A DNA stretch of 64,000 nucleotides from Bursaphelenchus xylophilus. Taxonomy: Eukaryota; Nematoda; Chromadorea; Rhabditida; Aphelenchoididae. The notes beneath the pieces were generated by a model. That model had not been told where the DNA came from and did no database searches. It saw only the letters and a list, made by a program, of their open reading frames with translations. Each line of letters opens with the position of its first letter. The first letter of the stretch is position 1. Shown here one piece after another: positions 46,316 through 58,374 of the stretch. The position numbers and the translations under genes are program-made. The stretch lies in contig CAJFCV020000006.1 in the NCBI GenBank assembly GCA_904066235.2, positions 10,230,001 to 10,294,000 on the forward strand, read 5' to 3'.

Positions 46316-49300
46316 CTATAAATCCGTTTCCAGAAGACCTGTTTCCTTTTTTCGCGTCGAAACCGGCACTTCGGTCCCCGGAGGCACTGCGGCTGGCTCG
46401 GGTTGGGCACTTGGGAAGGTTGTGGAAGTTGATGTTGTAGTAGGCAAAACTGGGTCAGTCGATGGCGGAGGGGCTGGCAGATCCGATGAAGAGCTACTAT
46501 CTGACTGTTTCTCGGCTTCAGCCTGCTTTAGACTCGGTTTCGGGGCAATTGCAGGCTTTGGATTGATGGGTAATATCGGATCTGCCGATTTTTCTTCATT
46601 TTCTTTGGCTGCAACCGTCGATGAAGAACTCGGGCCAACTGTTTGGTCCTCCGAGACATTCCTAGCCTCCTCCACTTTGTTTGGTACCGAATTTGACGGG
46701 GATTCCGCCTCAATTGCGGTCGATTTGCTCAGCTGAACGGGCTGCGTTCGTCTCCGCTCTGGATTTTTATTCCGCCGAGCGCATGGCGCGGAAATCGCAC
46801 CACTGTTGGAGAAGCGATCACTGCTTGTGGAGCGTCGACGGGAGACATAATCGATCACGTTTCCGGCCTCAGGCGTGGTTGGACTTATGGAGTGGTCTTG
46901 GGAGGAAAAACTGTCCAGGGATGGAAGACGGTTGCGATGGACCTGAAATGGAGTTTCGATTAGTAATTTGGAGCTCATAGGTAAGATAATAGAGGAATTT
47001 GTGTTAGTCTGAGATCAAAATTTAGGTTGAAACAGAGAAAAATTAAATTTTGACCTAAAATAAGGTCGGTTTATGACTTTTTGATGTGTTTTAGTGTTTG
47101 AAAATGATTTTACTGGCATCTGTAAGGTGGGAAACAAACTGAAAGAACTATTCAAGGCTTGTTACTGAGAAAATTTGACAAAAATAACCTTATTTTAGGT
47201 AGCTTGGACTGAAATCTTGTTGTTACTCTTATTTCTGACAGATTTCTTTGATTTTTGTTACCTAATATAACTTTAAATCCTGTAACCCACCAAATCAATT
47301 GATTTTCGCGCCCTCAACGAGTCTGTAGATCTTCTTGTCGGCTTTCCTTTGATATCCGGACTTCCCTCTTTGCTGTCCTCTCCATAGTTGTTGTAATTCG
47401 CGCCTGCTGGGGTTTGTTGAACATTCCTCATAGTCAAAGTGTACGGGATCTCGCCGTTGAGCAAGTGCAGTTTCTTGAGATCCGGGCGATCCTCGCTTTC
47501 CACCGATATTAATGTAGGGAACGGGACTTCCTTCCGTTCTTTGCCCTCGGACAGAAATGCCAGCTGATTGGCGTCGTTGAGGATGCTTTCCAACGGTTCT
47601 AGAAGCTTGGCGGCGTCGGATTTACTCGAATTCTTCTCGGTTTTGATCAAGATGAGCGTGTCCTTGTCCGAATAACTTGTACTTGTTCTTTCGGTCACCG
47701 AAAAAGTTCCACTGCTTGGTCCGGCCGTCTCGGCCAACCGCGAGCTCTGAGATTCGTCCTGTTTCACGGTGGACACACTACATTGTCCGGGCCGATCGAA
47801 GATCGCGTAGATTTTCTCGGAGATCTTCTCTGGCGCCGGTTTTCCCTTATCTAGCAAGTCCTTCGGTTTCGGCGGAACCGCCGGTTTCTCCGGCTTCACG
47901 TCCACACCCTGCGGAGTTAGCACCACATTTTGTCGAGTAATGATCTTCCCCGGCAACGGGCCGGACGGGTTGAACGGTAAACTCGGGTTGTTTATATGGC
48001 CCGATATTGTAGTAGCCGTACTGCCGGCCGGAATCGAGGCCGAGGTCGTGTTGTAGGTGGTGTGATAAGCAGCACTAGTTGAAACATGACCAGCATAGAT
48101 GGGGGAGCGCCGTTCCGCATCGATATTCGATATAAATGGGCGGAACGAGGAGTTCTCGGACTTGATCACAACCGGCCCACTGCTCGCCGCCTCCGGATCG
48201 AACGTTGATGGGCGACCGACCACAGCCCCCGCCGTTCCTCCCTCCTTCGGCTTTATGAAAATGGGCTTTCGGATCGGGGTGGGCGGAGAGTTGGAACTCA
48301 AAACGACCGGTCGAATTATCGTGCTCGTGGAAGTGGTTGATGTGACGGGAGCCGTCCCAGCGGCCGTCGAACTTGTCGTAACGTACATGTTGATGCATGT
48401 TCCAACACTCGCGACCGGCGGGGTGGGCTCTTTGGGAGGAGGGCAGTCAATCGGCACGGGGATGTTGTCCTTGCACCGTGCGAAACCCGCCCGCACCTGA
48501 CTCGCATTCATCGTTAAAATCCGGTTCGATTGACGAGCTGGCGCCGAGACTGACGATATCCGACAGTCGGAGTAGTTGCTGGAGTCGTCGTCACTCGAAT
48601 CTTTGTTGGTTGGACGGACTGGCTTGGTTGAGGCTGAAAATTGGCGGTTTTAGTGGATTTCGCGTGATTTTTTATGTTCATCTAGTTCGATTTGCTTTTA
48701 AAATAGCTTGTACTGTCTTCTAGATGGCAAAAACATCTTGAGTATTCAGGTTTATAGAGGTAGGATCAATCCAAAATAGAAGAAAAAATTTCCCGCCCCC
48801 TTTTTGGTGATTCGTTCAAAACGAAATGTCACTATCCGATAAAACTCATTTTCTTATCTTTATTCTTCCTTTTCGAGAAAACGCAATTATTTCGGGCGAG
48901 GAAAAGTGCCGATAATTTCCCGACATTTTCGAAACGGTTCAGGAAATGCTCTTGCTTGACGTGGGACCTTGTTTTAGACAGATTTTGGCCAAAACCCTTA
49001 ATTTTCTCCCAAAAATATCTAAAATAAGGTGGAAATGGTATGAAACCGTCTCCAAACTAGTCATTTAGTTTGACAAGGTTTTTAAAACTTACGTTTGACC
49101 TTTTTGACGATGACATTTCCCACTCTTTTCGTCGTAAAAGTGGTCGAATACACTCTGGGATCGGTCGCATTCGAGTAGGTTGTTGCGACGTCGGATTGAC
49201 TTGAATTCTCCTCCAACCGATAAGATCCTTCGCTGATGTTGTCCCGGCTTTGGTTTAGGAAGTTCTCTCCGCTCGCGCTCTTGCTCGGATAGGCTTTGTC

Positions 49301-52300
49301 CACTCGGACCTAAAGTAATATAAATATAATAGTCCCATTTTTTCTCCGATTTTCCTCCAAAATCCCACCTGGAACTCCCTACAAATCACTTTGATGTCCT
49401 CTCCGAGCACATTCGGCAGCGACACACTCATCGGGTCGGGTTCGGCGGAGGTGCTGGGGTTCTGATTGTAGACAACCTTGTTCCCGTTATGCTCCAATCT
49501 CTCCGATTTCGGTTCGTATTCGCTCGAACAGGCGCGATCCTCCCGCACATATTCCGAAGTGGGCCTACTGTGTGCGGACTTGGGGCGTTGCGCCACTTTC
49601 ACCGTCTTTTCTTCGGCCAGTTTCTGCGCCGAGAGCCGGCGTTGGCGGATGTTCTCAATGTCTTGGGAGGCCGTGACGGGTTGGTAGGGGATGGAGGAGT
49701 CGCGGGTGGCGTCTAGGACGTGATGGATGCTTTGGCCGCGAGGTGTGACACTTGGGCGGATCAGGCTGAAAAAGGATTTTGTGGGGTAAAATTCAGAAAT
49801 GGACATTATTTTTCCAAGAGCTGATAAAACTTGACGTTTTTCATCCCTAAAATCTTTCATATAAGATTTCACGTTTTTGTCCATAATTTTTAAAGTTTAT
49901 AAAACTTCACGTTTTTCATCCCTAAAGTTCAAAAATTCATAAAATTTCACGTTTTTCATCCCTAAGGTTCAAAAATTCATAAAATTTCACGTTTTTCATC
50001 CCTAAAGTTCCAAAATTCGCCAAATTTCACGTTTTTGTCCATAATTTCGAAAACTCATAAAATTTCACGTTTTTTATCCCTAAAGTTCCAAAATTCATCA
50101 AATTTCACGTTTTTCATCTCTAAAATTTCTAAAATTGATAAAATTTCACGTTTTTCGTCCCTAAAATCCCAAGTTCCACCCTATTTCTAGTCCTCAACTC
50201 ACCGTTCGAAAGGCTCTCTCCGTTTGTGATGTTCTCTAACATAGTCGATGAGTTGTTTTTGTGTCCTCCCATGATATCGAAAGGAAGATCCTCGGGAGAA
50301 GAACTTAGACTCCTTCTTGGGATCGGGTTGAACGTCGATGCAGCGGAAGAAGGCGTGATGTTCGACGCATTTCTTCCAAAAGTTTTTGCATTCATTTCGA
50401 TTGTCGAAGATGAATTCTGCGGTTTCCTTTTGGAATTGCTGGAAAAAAAAACGAAACTTTTTATTGTTTTTTGTTAAAAAAAATTAATTTTTTCGATGGC
50501 GAGCTGCGCCCAGAGTTATAAAACTATACGAATTTATCACTGGCGTATTTTACAAAACTCATAAATGACATTTTTTTACAAAATTTGCTGATTTTACTCG
50601 ATTTTTCAAAAATTAATGATTTGGCGAGCTGCGCCCGAGGTTATGACTAAAAATCTGGCTTAAAACCGCGAATTAAAGCCATGCGTATTTTACAAAACTC
50701 ATAAACGAGAATTTTTTACTCAATTCGCAGATTTTACTCTATTTTTCGAAATTTAACAATCTGGCGAGCTGCGCCCGAGGTTATGACTAAAATCTGATTA
50801 AACTGGAGCGAAAACATTACTGATTACTTTATGAAGAATTATGCAAAAATAAACGACACTTTTTTCGAATTTATCGAACGTTTTAATCTATGGCGAGCTG
50901 CGCCCACACTTAAATCAAAAATCCCGCGGAATTCAAAAATAAAGTTGTTAGATTTTATCCACAGCTTGAGTAGTTCATAAAAATATCAAATTCAACTTAC
51001 ATATGGATCCGGATGCAGTTTTACCATCAACTTTTTCCGTTTGAACGACAACTTTCGGATTTTGGCCCAAGAAAAGGTGGAGGCACAATTCAAATGCTGA
51101 AAGACTTTGATTCCCATATGAGCAACTGACAAGGCAATGTCCGTGCCTTCCAGATCCTTGGCCTGATGCAGTTTTATCCCGTAGAAGTCGCAGCGACGCG
51201 CCGTCTCCAATAAGGCCAGGTCCGCGTCCGCCGGGGTCATTCCGCTAAAAAAAGGATGATTATTATGGAGGAAAATAGATTTTAGCGACATCAAAAGTAC
51301 TTATAAGAAAGGAAGGATGGTCTGGCAGAGTTAATTTACTCGTATTTTAAAACGATTTTTTTCTGGAAAAAACATCAAAATTTTTGATGAGAAATGTAAA
51401 TTTAAGTGGTTGTATCTCGATGGGTTCTATATAATGTGGTCCCAAACTTTTGTAGATACTGTAGTATGCCTTAGACTTTGCCTTTGCCAAGTATTGGCCA
51501 AGAAACGCTTTTAATTTTTCGAAAAATTGCCGAAAACCTTGAAATTTTTGGATTTTATGGCAAAAAAACTTCAAAAAGTATCCATTTTCCACCAAAAAAT
51601 CAGCTTTTAAAATTTTTTATAGCTTGATAAGGTCTTTGAAGTATTTTTCACTTCATGAAATGTAAAATAGGGAGTAATTTTTTTTTAAATCATAATTTTT
51701 TGGGAGTTTTTGGCGAAAAACTTCAAAAAGTATCCATTTTCCACCAAAAAATCAGCTTTTAAAATTTGTTATAGCTTGATAAGGTCTTTGTAGTATTTTT
51801 TCACTTCATAAAGTATAAAAATGGAAAGTAATTTTAAAAAAATCGTAAATTTTGGGACTTTTTGGCGAAAAACTTCAAAAAGTATCGATGTTTCACCAAA
51901 AAATCTGTTTTTCAAACTCATTTTATACCTTGATAAGATCTCTGGGGCATTTATGACTTCATGAAATACAAAAATAGAGAGTAATTTTTTAAAAAATCGC
52001 AAATTTTTGGATTTTGTGGCAAAAAACTTCAAAAAGTATCCATTTTCCACCAAAAAATCAGTTTTTAAAACTCATTTTATAGCTTGATAAGGTATTTGAA
52101 GTATTGTTCACTTCATGAAATACAAAAATAGAGAGCACTTACACCAATTTCTTGTGATTTTCCATGACTTTCATCTGGAAGGCGGTGGTCTGATGGGGAA
52201 CGAAACTTGTGACACTCAAATACGTGTGATCCGGGTAGTCCTCGGCCGAATAGTCGCCGCACTCGGCCTGAACAATGAACGAAGCCAGTAATGCGGCGGT

Positions 52301-54903
52301 GTTTTCGTTGCACACGAACTCGCCGTGGGCGAGGTCGCGGCGCAGCTGAAGGGAGAGCAGATATCGGGTGTACTCCTCCTCCAGCTCGGCCGGATTCGGG
52401 GTGTAGAACTTGACCACGAAGTAGAAACGAGCGTCGCTCTGTGCGACCGTGATTTGGCGCAGAATGGACTTGTCTTTGTCCAGCCAGCACTGAAAGTCGG
52501 GCAAGTGTAATATAAATTTGGAAATTTTGGGGTGTAAAATTAGGATGTAGGGGTTTAAAAAGCTCATAAATGGCTTTTAAAAAGCTTCTGAGATACTAAT
52601 TACGTAAAAATTAAAGATTTTTAGGACCGAAAATGCCTAGTGTAATATAAAATTTTTTTGATTAATGGTAAAATACGGCCAAAAATGCTTAGTAATACCC
52701 TTCAAAAGTCTCAAAAATAACAATAGCATCATTTTAATAATAAAAAATGATTCAAAACTTACTCGAGCACTGAAACTCGGGCAAGTGTAATATAAATTTG
52801 GAAATTTTGGGGTGTAAAATTAGGAGGTAGGGGTTTAAAAAGGTCAGAAATGGCTTTTAAAAAGCTTCTGAGATATAATTTACTTAAAAATTAAAAATTT
52901 TTAGGATCAAAAATGCCTAGTGTAATATAAAAAAATTTTGATTAATGGTAAAATACGGCTAAGAAGCATCTAAAACCCTTAGTAATACCCTTCAAAAGCC
53001 TCAAAAATAACAATAGCACCATTTTAAGGATAAAAATGATTCAAAACTTACTCGATTCCCGTAGCCATCCAAAAATTCCAGACCGAAATAGTCACTCTCC
53101 AGCAAGTTTAGATGTCTGCACACCTCATCGAATAACGCCTGGCCATTTGCACGATGCTAAAAGGCGAGAAAATTTAGGGTAAAATATGTCTGCTTAATTG
53201 TTGATTTTTGCACAGTGCGAAATTTTTCGAAAAATCTGCACTGTGCAGGAAATTTCCGAAAATTCCGCACAGTGCAAAGGAAAAAAGATTTTTTCGCACA
53301 GTGCAAAAATTATATTTTTTTTTGCACAGTGCGAGGTTTTTCGAGAAATCCGCACGGTGCGAAGTCACAAAAAAAAAATTTTTGCACAGTGCTGAAATTA
53401 CAATTTTTTCGCAAAAAATCTTTTTTGCACTGTGCAAGGAATTTCCGAAAATCCCGCACGGTGCAAAAAAAAAATGATAAAATCCGCACGGTGCAAAGTC
53501 AAAAAAAAAATTAATTTTCGCACAGTGCAAAAATTTTTTAAAAATCTGCGCTGTGCAAGGAACTACAAATTTCCGAAAATCCCGCACGGTGCAAAAAAAA
53601 AATGATAAAATCCGCACGGTGCAAAGTCAAAAAAAAAATTAATTTTCGCACAGTGCAAAAATTTTTTAAAAATCTGCGCTGTGCAAGGAACTACAAATTT
53701 CCGAAAATCCCGCACGGTGCAAAAAAATGATAAAATCCGCACGGTGCAAAGTCAAAAAAATTTTCGCACAGTGCAAAATTTTTCGAAAAATCTGCACTGT
53801 GCAAGGAACCACAAATTTCCGAAAATCCCGCACGGTGCAAAAAATAACGAAATTCGCACGGTGCAAAATTTTTTAAAAAATCTGCGCTGTGCAAGAACTT
53901 TTCGACAAGTCCGCACGGTGCAAAGTCAAAAAAATTTTCGCACAGTGCAAAATTTTTCGAAAAATCCGCACTGTGCAAGGAGCTACAAATTTCCGAAAGT
54001 CCCGCACGGTGCAAAAAATGATGAAATTCGCACGGTGCAAAATCAAAAAAAATTTGCACAGTACAGAATTTTTCGAAAAATCCGCACTGTGCAAGAACTT
54101 TTCGACAAGGCCGCACGGTGCAAAATCAAAAAAATTTTTTGCACAGTGCGAAATTTTCCGAAAAATTCGCACTGTGCAAGGAACTACAAATTTCCGAAAA
54201 TCCCGCACGGTGCAAAAAATGATGAAATTCGCACGGTGCAAAATCAAAAAAAAAATTTGCACAGTGCGAAATTTTCCGAAAAATCCGCACTGTGCAAGGA
54301 ACTATAAATTTCCGAAAATCCCGCAGGGTGCAAAAAAATTATAAAATCCGCACGGTGCAAAATCAAAAAAAAATTTGCACAGTGCAAAATTTTAAAAAAA
54401 ATCTGCACTGTGCAAGAACTTTTCGACAAGTCCGCACGGTGCAAAATCAAAAAAAATTTTCGCACAGTGCAAAATTTTTCGAAAAATTTGCACAGTGCAA
54501 TTAACTATAAATTTCCGAAAATCCCGCACGGTGCAAAAAATTCTACAATCCGCACGGTGCAAAGTCAAAAAAAAATTAATTTTCTCACAGTGCATAATTT
54601 GTCGAAAAATCTGCACAGTGCAAGAACTTTTCGACAAGGCCGCACGGTGCAAAATCAAAAAAAATTTTTGCACAGTGCAAAATTTTTCGAACAATCTGCA
54701 CAGTGCAAAGATAAAAAAGTTTCAAAAAAAGTAAAAATTCGATTAAAAACCATGCTGTAACTCACTCCCAAATGAAAAACAGCGACAGTGTCGTCGAGCA
54801 TCCGGACCTTGATGCACATCAGCTTCCCTTTCCTGGGGTCCATGCCGGGCGGGGGCACAGCGCCCACTCCTTGCGGGATTCTCGAGGCTACTGGCTTTTG
54901 CAT
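46316..54903 (-). CDS. FERM-domain protein of the FARP/FRMD7 type, no RhoGEF domains
   Basis: A cortical adaptor linking membrane proteins to the cytoskeleton. Exons (minus): 54903-54766, 53156-53052, 52489-52143, 51244-51001, 50438-50203, 49765-49369, 49309-49093, 48633-47291 and 46942-46316, in phase, 1217 residues. The FERM domain spans residues ~25-350: [88 protein letters not shown] and [24 protein letters not shown]-adjacent region follows ([35 protein letters not shown]). The remaining ~850 residues are Ser/Thr/Pro-rich and disordered, with no DH or PH domain. That agrees with human FRMD7 and nematode frm-3-like proteins rather than FARP1/2. The ATG follows an acceptor-like TTTTTATAG. 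Several introns hold tandem repeats, and one is a 1.6-kb dyad array. Confidence 0.88.
46943..47290. other. FERM-gene intron with ACCTTATTTTAGGT words
   Basis: A 348-bp intron. It contains the partial palindrome ACCTAAAATAAGGT at 47051 and ACCTTATTTTAGGT near 47190, in opposite orientations. The same word occurs at 3493, 26110 and 49020. Confidence 0.6.
48474..48482. repeat. Single exonic GCACNGTGC dyad
   Basis: GCACCGTGC lies within the large FERM-gene exon, where the minus strand encodes Ala-Arg-Cys. It is the only perfect dyad I found inside an accepted coding exon. Confidence 0.7.
49800..50170. repeat. ~41-bp tandem repeat in a FERM-gene intron
   Basis: About eight or nine copies of a unit containing TAAAATTTCACGTTTTTCAT followed by CCCTAAAGTT. 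The unit fills most of the intron between 49766 and 50202 and stops about 30 bp from the exon. Confidence 0.9.
50494..50910. repeat. GGCGAGCTGCGCCC word every ~130 bp in a FERM-gene intron
   Basis: Copies lie near 50496, 50623, 50762 and 50891. The spacers share ACAAAACTCATAAA, CAGATTTTACTC and GAGGTTATGACTAAAA blocks, so this is a ~130-bp tandem repeat with a conserved GC-rich core. Confidence 0.85.
51530..52135. repeat. ~153-bp tandem repeat in a FERM-gene intron
   Basis: Four diverged copies contain AACTTCAAAAAGTATCCATT, CCACCAAAAAATCAGCTTTT and TAGCTTGATAAGGTCTTTG. They start near 51567, 51719, 51871 and 52026. The last copy runs almost to the exon at 52143. Confidence 0.9.
52490..53045. 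repeat. ~280-bp tandem duplication in a FERM-gene intron
   Basis: The block from CACTGAAAGTCGGGCAAGTG (52489) through ACAATAGCATCATTTTAA recurs from about 52772 with few changes. The duplication includes the exon-adjacent acceptor sequence, so an inactive second copy of the acceptor (CACTGAAACTCGGGCAAG) lies inside the intron. Confidence 0.9.
53205..54715. repeat. Dense GCACNGTGC array filling a FERM-gene intron
   Basis: Nearly 50 dyads lie within the 1.6-kb intron 53157-54765. Spacers such as AATTTTTCGAAAAATC, CAAGGAACTACAAATTTCCG and AAAATCCCGCACGGTGCAAA recur in order. G-centred and A/T-centred dyads follow a regular pattern: the two ends of each AATTTTTCGAAAAATC spacer are A/T-centred, and the CCCGCACGGTGC and CCGCACGGTGC sites are G-centred. 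Confidence 0.95.
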
Positions 54904-56234
54904 GGTGTTTACAGCCTATAAAAACAGTACATTAGTCTTTGCCACGATTTTTGAGACCATAAAATATGATTTTGGACCATTTTTTGACTAAAATAAGTTC
55001 AACTTTTTCATGGGTAATATAATTTTTTCCCATTTTTTATCCAATTTTGGCCTCTAAATGCATTATTATGACAGGACATATCTAATGGCAATTATTTCAA
55101 AACCGTATTTTACCCAAAAATTGCTAAAATACGAAAAAAAACTTCAAAAAATCGAAAAATCGCCGAAAAAATAGTAATTCCTCCCCGATTTGACACGCTT
55201 TTAACGCCCGAGTCCCGAAGAAATTTGCAAACAAACCCAGGGCCCAGCTTGAAGTCATTAATTTTGTCAAATCAAATGTGTTCGGGACTTGTTCTGGATC
55301 GGAAAATCGCAAAAACGAGGGATTAATGGGCATAATTAGCGGAAATTTATGGCCAAAGTGACGTGAAAGGCTGTTTTCAGAGTAAAATACGATACACAGG
55401 TCTATACGTGTCCAAAAAATTAAAATTTTAAGGCAATTTATATTGATTTAGTCATCAAAATCACAAAAATGGTAAAAGACCGTAAAAATATCAGATTTTC
55501 TCTAAATTTTTTAGTAAATTGGATAAAAATTAGTGTGAGAATGCTACGAACAACAATTTCAGCTGCTCTTTTTTGCATAAAATATTAGAATTTTAGCTGA
55601 AAATGTCAAATTTGACCAAAAAATGGCAAAATTTGAGATTTTTTGACCTGAAATACGGTAAAATCAATGATAAATCATTGATTTCGAACAGAGGTATCAT
55701 TTTACTACCATAAATTTTATTACTATAGGTTGGTTTGCCCATAAAAATAAACTTTTTATATTATCCATGACATTTTTTGGAAAAAATCGTAAAAATTTGG
55801 CAAAAAAACCTGTAAAACAACAGAAATTAGGGGGTTTAGGGGTTCAAAATTATGTAAAAAATATTTTGCCAACAATTTTACGCCCGGCTGACCTCAAAAG
55901 TCATGTCAAATCCCATCAAAATCGGGGCGGTTTCCGCCAAAAAAGCGGCCAAAACAAAATTGCTCAAAAAAATTCGAATTCGATCAGCCTCGGGGCATTA
56001 TCATGCGACCCGCTTTGCAGCCCGAGGGCCCCTCATTTTTCAACTCACCCCGGCTCATCGGATCGGCGCCGCTCGGCCACAGGTTTGGCCATACGCATCG
56101 GACGGTCGAGTATAATATAATAGCGATAAATGGGTGGGTGGAGGATGAGTAATACGAAGAGGCGGAGGTAAATGAGCTGAAAGGAGTGTGGAGTAAAATT
56201 TGGGGGAGAAAAAATGATTTTTTTTGGAAATAAA
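54904..56234. other. 5' region of the FERM gene and intergenic DNA
   Basis: The region upstream of the FERM ATG holds CGTATTTTAC words at 55103-55130 and intron-type TAATATAA and TATATTATCCATGA motifs near 55014 and 55758. A GC-rich patch on the minus strand (56108-56050, reading MRMAKPVAERRRSDEP) ends at a GTGAGTTG donor-like site and could be a 5' exon. Joined directly to the first FERM exon it would reach a stop, so it would be untranslated or alternative. Confidence 0.35.
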
Positions 56235-56615
56235 CGCTGCACGGTGCGGAAAAGACGAAAGTAAAAATTTGCACTGTGCAAAAAAATGAAAGCGTGACTG
56301 CACGGTGCGAAAAAGGGAAAAGTAAAAATCTGCACTGTGCGCAGAAGTTTGGGGGAATTTTGCACAGTGCAAAGGAGAAAAGGACTCCGCACGGTGCAAA
56401 ATAAACCTTTTTTGGAATTTTTTGCACTGTGCAGGACATTTTGAGGACCTTGCGATAACCTTGCACTGTGCAAAAGCGACAAGATGACTGCACGGTGCGA
56501 AAAGACGAAGGTAAAAATCTGCACTGTGCAACAGATTTTTGAAAATTTGCACGGTGCAAAAGCGACAAAACTGATTGCACGGTGCGAATTTGAGAAGTTT
56601 GCACGGTGCGGGGCA
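56235..56615. repeat. GCACNGTGC array
   Basis: About fourteen dyads. The spacers (AAAAATGAAAGCGTGACTGC, AAAAGGGAAAAGTAAAAATC, AAAAGCGACAARATGACTGC) are shared with the array at 57265-57840, so the two arrays are copies interrupted by unrelated DNA. Confidence 0.9.
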
Positions 56616-57264
56616 CGTCAAGAAAAAATAAAAGAAAAACGGGCGTCCAATGAAAAAGCCTAGAATTTTTTTTGGCATTCTGACCTGTGCAAATTCGTTT
56701 TTGTCCAAATGGTTTGCAATATTTTGACATAAAGATTAATAGTAAATCACAAGATATTGGTACCAATAGAAAGCTCGAGAGTTGCTTAAGCTAATAGAAC
56801 CAAAATATACCCATAATCATAGTGTTTTGATAGTCTTCCAAGGCGAAGAATACAGCGTCTAAATAAAAGTTTGTATCGACGATACCGAGTCAGAGAGCAC
56901 TGGATGGGGGTATAGGCTCTACGTCAAAAAAATCCTTAAACTGTTCTTCGAGTATCTACACCGGTCTCGTCCCGGTTGATGGGACAGTTTTTTTGATATT
57001 CGGCCATGAAATTTGCACTATTTTTAGCCTAGCTTGAACCGTGTTCAGAAAATGCGTCACGATGACACCCATTTAGAATGTGCCAGCGGTATAAAAAACA
57101 GTTGTATACGACTACCAGTACTCTCTAGAGTTCCCATAAAAAAAATTAGGTTAAACATTGTTGTTATGTGCGATTTGGATGACAGATTTTATGAATTTTT
57201 TTTCGCTGTGAGAACCTTTGCAATGCCCGAGATTTCTTGACGTGCGGGGAAGATTGGAAATTTT
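56616..57264. other. Dyad-free insert between two related arrays
   Basis: About 650 bp of unrelated, less A/T-rich sequence splits arrays that share spacer blocks. No open frame, terminal repeat or target duplication could be established by eye. Confidence 0.4.
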
Positions 57265-57955
57265 GCACTGCGCAAAAAATGAAAGCGTGACTGCACCGTG
57301 CGAAAAAGGGAAAAGTAAAAATCTGCACAGTGCGCGCAAGTTTGGGGAAATTTTGCACAGTGCAAAGGAAAAAAGGGTTCCGCACGGCGCAAAATAAACG
57401 TTTTTTGGATTTTTTGCACTGTGCAGAAAATTTCAGAGACGTTGCACTGTGCAAAAGCGACAAGATGACTGCACCGTGCGGAATTTTGGCAGACTGCACT
57501 GTGCAACAGATTTTCAAAGTTTCGCACAGTGCAAAAGCGACAAAAGATTGCATGGTGCGTATTTGAGAAGTTTGCACGGTGCGGCGAGGATTGGAAAATT
57601 TGCACTGTGCAAAAAATGAAAGCGTGACTGCACGGTGCGAAAAAGGGAAAAGTCGAATCTGCACTGTGCGGAAGTTTGGGGGAAATTTTGCACAGTGCAA
57701 AAGCGACAAAACTGATTGCACGGTGCAAAAGTGACTGCACTGTGCGGAAAAAAATGAAAATCTGCACTGTGCAAAAAAAATGTCATTGCACTGTGCGAAA
57801 AAAATTGAAAGCCTGCACTGTGCGGGAATGACCAAAATTTTGCACAGCACCAAAAATAAAAAAAAATTAAAATTGAAAAAAAACCGCCAAAATTAAGAAA
57901 AAATATTTTGCACAGTGCAGAATTTTAAAATTTTGTATCCTCTGCACCGTGCAGA
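57265..57955. repeat. GCACNGTGC array
   Basis: About 24 dyads, partly duplicated internally: the block from GAAAGCGTGACTGCAC occurs at 57281 and 57619, about 338 bp apart. Related to 56235-56615. Confidence 0.9.
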
Positions 57956-58370
57956 TCACAAACGCCTCCTCGGCCGCCTTTCATAACCCTGCTCGGAAAC
58001 GAAATTTGCATCAATTTCGCGGCCCTCCAAAGACGAAGAAATATTTCTCTTTATGGCCCCAAATATTTGCCAAATGCGCGTGTCCCATCCGAAGAAATTT
58101 TGGCGGAAACCAACTTTTCCTCGGCCCCTCACCCTTAAACCCCTCAGGGGAACAGCGGGGAGAAAAAAGAGGTTTAAGGAATGTTATACACGATGTTATG
58201 AAGAGCCGCCCTTCCTTTTCGCCGCACCGAGCTTAGACGCCCCACCGCCACAAGAGCGAAATTAACGATGACATCTTGAGTAAATGAGGGGAAACGGGAT
58301 TTTTTGGACAAAGGGTTTGCAGAAAAGGGCTTGGGGGATTTCATTGAGCACAAAAATTGGGACAAAGTCA
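57956..58370. other. GC-richer intergenic DNA
   Basis: No recognised gene. It contains a CCCCTCAGGGG dyad near 58141. Confidence 0.4.
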
Positions 58371-58374
58371 GCAC

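Noticed and set aside
53205..54715. Many long open frames in the dyad arrays on both strands
   Set aside because: They consist of repeated dyad translations (CTVQ, HSAK, LHCA, RTVQ) in all frames, lack family matches, and lie within an intron.
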